Below, in pieces: positions 62,736 to 64,000 of a stretch of DNA of 64,000 nucleotides. The stretch is from NCBI GenBank assembly GCA_036417435.1, contig JAZAQT010000422.1, positions 62,001-126,000 of the forward strand. The letters run 5' to 3'. The translations under genes and the position numbers were made by a program. The notes under the pieces were generated by a model. That model was not told where the DNA came from. It made no database searches and was given only the letters and a program-made list of their open reading frames with translations. Within the stretch, counting starts at the first letter, position 1. Every line of letters begins with the position of its first letter. Source of the stretch: Inia geoffrensis (Eukaryota > Chordata > Mammalia > Artiodactyla > Iniidae).

Positions 62736-64000
62736 CCCATTCCCTAACCCTAACCCTAACCTTAACCCTTAACGTGACCCTCTTCCGAGGCATTACCCTC
62801 ACCCGTGCCCTAATCTTAAGCAGTACACTAACACTAACTAGTGACCTCACACGTACGCTAAACCTTAAGCGTTGTGGTACCCTAAACTGTGCCCTAATAT
62901 CTCCCCATTCCCTAACCCTAACCCTAACCCGAATTCTATCCCTGACCATCACCCGAAACCTTACCCTCACCCGTGCCCTAATCTTAACCAGGACACCAAC
63001 ACTAACTTGTGCACTCACACGTACGCTAACCCTTAATCGTTGTCGTACCCTAAACTGTACCCTAATCCCTCCCCATTCCCTAACCCTAACCCTAACCCGA
63101 ATCCTTACCCTGACCCTCACCTGAAGCCTTACCCTCACCCGTGCCATAATCTTAACCAGGACACTAACACTAACCCTTGCCCTCACACGAACGCTAACCC
63201 TTAAGCACAGTCGTACCCTAAGCTGTACCCTAATCCCTCTGCATTCCTTAACCCTAACCCAAACCCGAATCCTAACCCTGACCCTCACCCGAAGCCTTAC
63301 CCTCACCCGTGCCCTAATCTTAACCAGGACACCAACACTAACTCGTGCCCTCACACGTTGCGCTAAACATTAAGCGTTGTCGTACCCTAAATTGTACCCT
63401 AATCCCTCCCCATTCCTTAACCCTAACCCTAACCCCATCCCTAAACCTGACCCACTTCCGATGCCCTACCCTAACCTATGCCCTAATCTTAACCAGGACA
63501 CAAACACTAACTCTTGCCCTCAAACGTACGCTAACCCTTAAGCATTGTCGTACCCTATCCTTTACCCTAATCCCTCCTCATTCCCTAACCCTAACCCTAA
63601 GCGAAACCCGGAACGTGACCCTTTTCCGAGGCCTTACCCTCATCGGTGCCGTTGTCTTAACCAGTACACCAACACTAACTCGTGCCCTCACACTTACGCT
63701 AAACCTTAAGCATTGTCGTACCCTAACCTGTACCCTAATCCCTCTCCATTCCCTAACCCTAACCCTAACCCGAATCCTAACCCTGACCCTCACCGAAAGC
63801 CTTACCCTCACCCGTGCCCTAATCTTAACCAGGACACCAAGACTAACTCGTGCCCTCAAACGTACGCTAACACTAAACCGCAGCGGTACCCTAACCTGTA
63901 CCCTAATCCCTCTCCATTCCCTAACCCTAACCCTAACCTGAAACCTAACCATGACACTCACCCGAAACTTTACCCTCACCCGTGTCCTCATTTTAACCAG
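62736..64000 (+). repeat. HOR unit 49: truncated by window edge
   Basis: M1-M7 complete and the first part of M8 (from about 63913). One base is gained in M4 (CACACGTTGCGC near 63358). M1 has GAGGCATTACC and AATCTTAAGCAG. The array runs on past the right edge. Confidence 0.9.

Larger units (their letters stand above)
1..64000 (+). repeat. Degenerate-telomeric 168-bp satellite array organised as 1344-bp higher-order repeats
   Basis: The whole window is a head-to-tail array of 168-bp monomers in one orientation. Each monomer splits into 28 hexamer slots derived from CCCTAA, starting with two to four perfect copies and followed by drifted slots such as CCCTCA, CCCGTG, TCTTAA, CACTAA, CGCTAA and CCCTTA. 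Eight diverged monomer types (M1-M8) recur in fixed order as a 1344-bp unit. No inversion and no foreign insert was seen. Most length differences are multiples of 6 or 168; single-base indels are rare. The hexamer matches vertebrate-type telomere repeat, but no perfect run exceeds about four to five copies, so this is not a terminal telomere. A role in heterochromatin, subtelomere or centromere is possible but is not shown by the sequence. Confidence 0.97.
1..64000. other. No credible gene in the window
   Basis: Open frames of 60 to 489 codons occur throughout, but all are low-complexity readings of the hexamer: Thr-Leu or Pro-Asn dipeptides on + and Arg-Val dipeptides on -. They recur at HOR spacing and overlap each other in several frames. 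They open because the 6-bp period is a multiple of three and the frame that would read CCC-TAA simply stops. No recognisable domain, promoter, splice structure, tRNA or rRNA was seen. The longest is on the minus strand at 32616-34085. Confidence 0.93.

Noticed and set aside
1..64000. Terminal telomere
   Set aside because: Perfect CCCTAA runs never exceed four to five copies and 168-bp structure is present to both edges.
1..64000. CRISPR array
   Set aside because: There are no unique spacers; what lies between conserved CCCTAA runs is itself repeated, and the repeat is in 168-bp register.
1..64000. Primate alpha satellite or another named centromere satellite
   Set aside because: Monomer length is similar but the sequence is telomere-like, and I see no CENP-B box pattern on either strand.
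1..64000. Transposon, LTR or insertion inside the array
   Set aside because: Adding up unit lengths from 11 to 62735 as 374 monomers of 168 bp leaves only 107 bases of loss, all explained by small indels, so there is no room for an insert.

Overview
The whole 64 kb is one tandem satellite array. I found no protein-coding gene, RNA gene, transposon, CRISPR array or unique-sequence island. The + strand is the C-rich strand: one sample line, 55021-55080, has 29 C and 5 G. It is built throughout from perfect and degenerate copies of the telomeric hexamer CCCTAA (TTAGGG on the - strand). This is eukaryotic DNA, most likely subtelomeric, pericentromeric or an interstitial heterochromatic block in a species with TTAGGG-type telomeres. 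That telomere type occurs in vertebrates, many other animals, many fungi, trypanosomes and some algae, so the sequence alone does not name the organism.

There are three nested levels of organisation. (1) The hexamer: the basic monomer is 168 bp, exactly 28 hexamer slots. It starts with 2-4 perfect CCCTAA copies and continues with slots that have drifted but kept the 6-bp register. (2) The monomer: there are eight diverged types, called M1-M8 here, each with diagnostic bases. (3) The higher-order repeat (HOR): M1 to M8 in fixed order make 1344 bp (8 x 168). M1 starts mark 48 complete HOR units plus a truncated one at the right edge, about 381 monomers in all. Twenty-six units are 8-mers, 21 of them exactly 1344 bp. 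The others are 12-, 11-, 10-, 9-, 7-, 6-, 5-, 4-, 3- and 2-mers whose lengths are multiples of 168 within a few bases. They arise by in-register deletion, duplication or hybrid monomers, as expected from unequal exchange.

Layout: 1-12 kb is dominated by 12-mers and 4-mers and holds a tandem duplication of about 5.84 kb, with an older 2.0 kb duplication nested inside it. 12-16 kb is a mosaic of short units (7-, 6-, 7-, 8-mer). 15.7-22.7 kb is a very recent tandem duplication of 3357 bp. 23-43 kb is mostly regular 8-mers with a few 7-, 9-, 2- and 10-mers. 43-47.5 kb is a 2016-bp tandem duplication (8-mer plus 4-mer). 47-58 kb is the most regular stretch. 50-60.6 kb holds a duplicated block (offset 5208, then 6552 bp) in which the second copy has gained one whole 1344-bp HOR. 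60-61.4 kb has a 5-mer and a 3-mer before regular units resume.

Long open frames exist on both strands but are a by-product of the repeat. A 6-bp period is a multiple of 3, so CCCTAA reads as Leu-Thr or Pro-Asn on + and Arg-Val on -. I do not annotate them as genes. If the array is oriented like the nearest chromosome end, the telomere would lie to the left of the window; this is inference.
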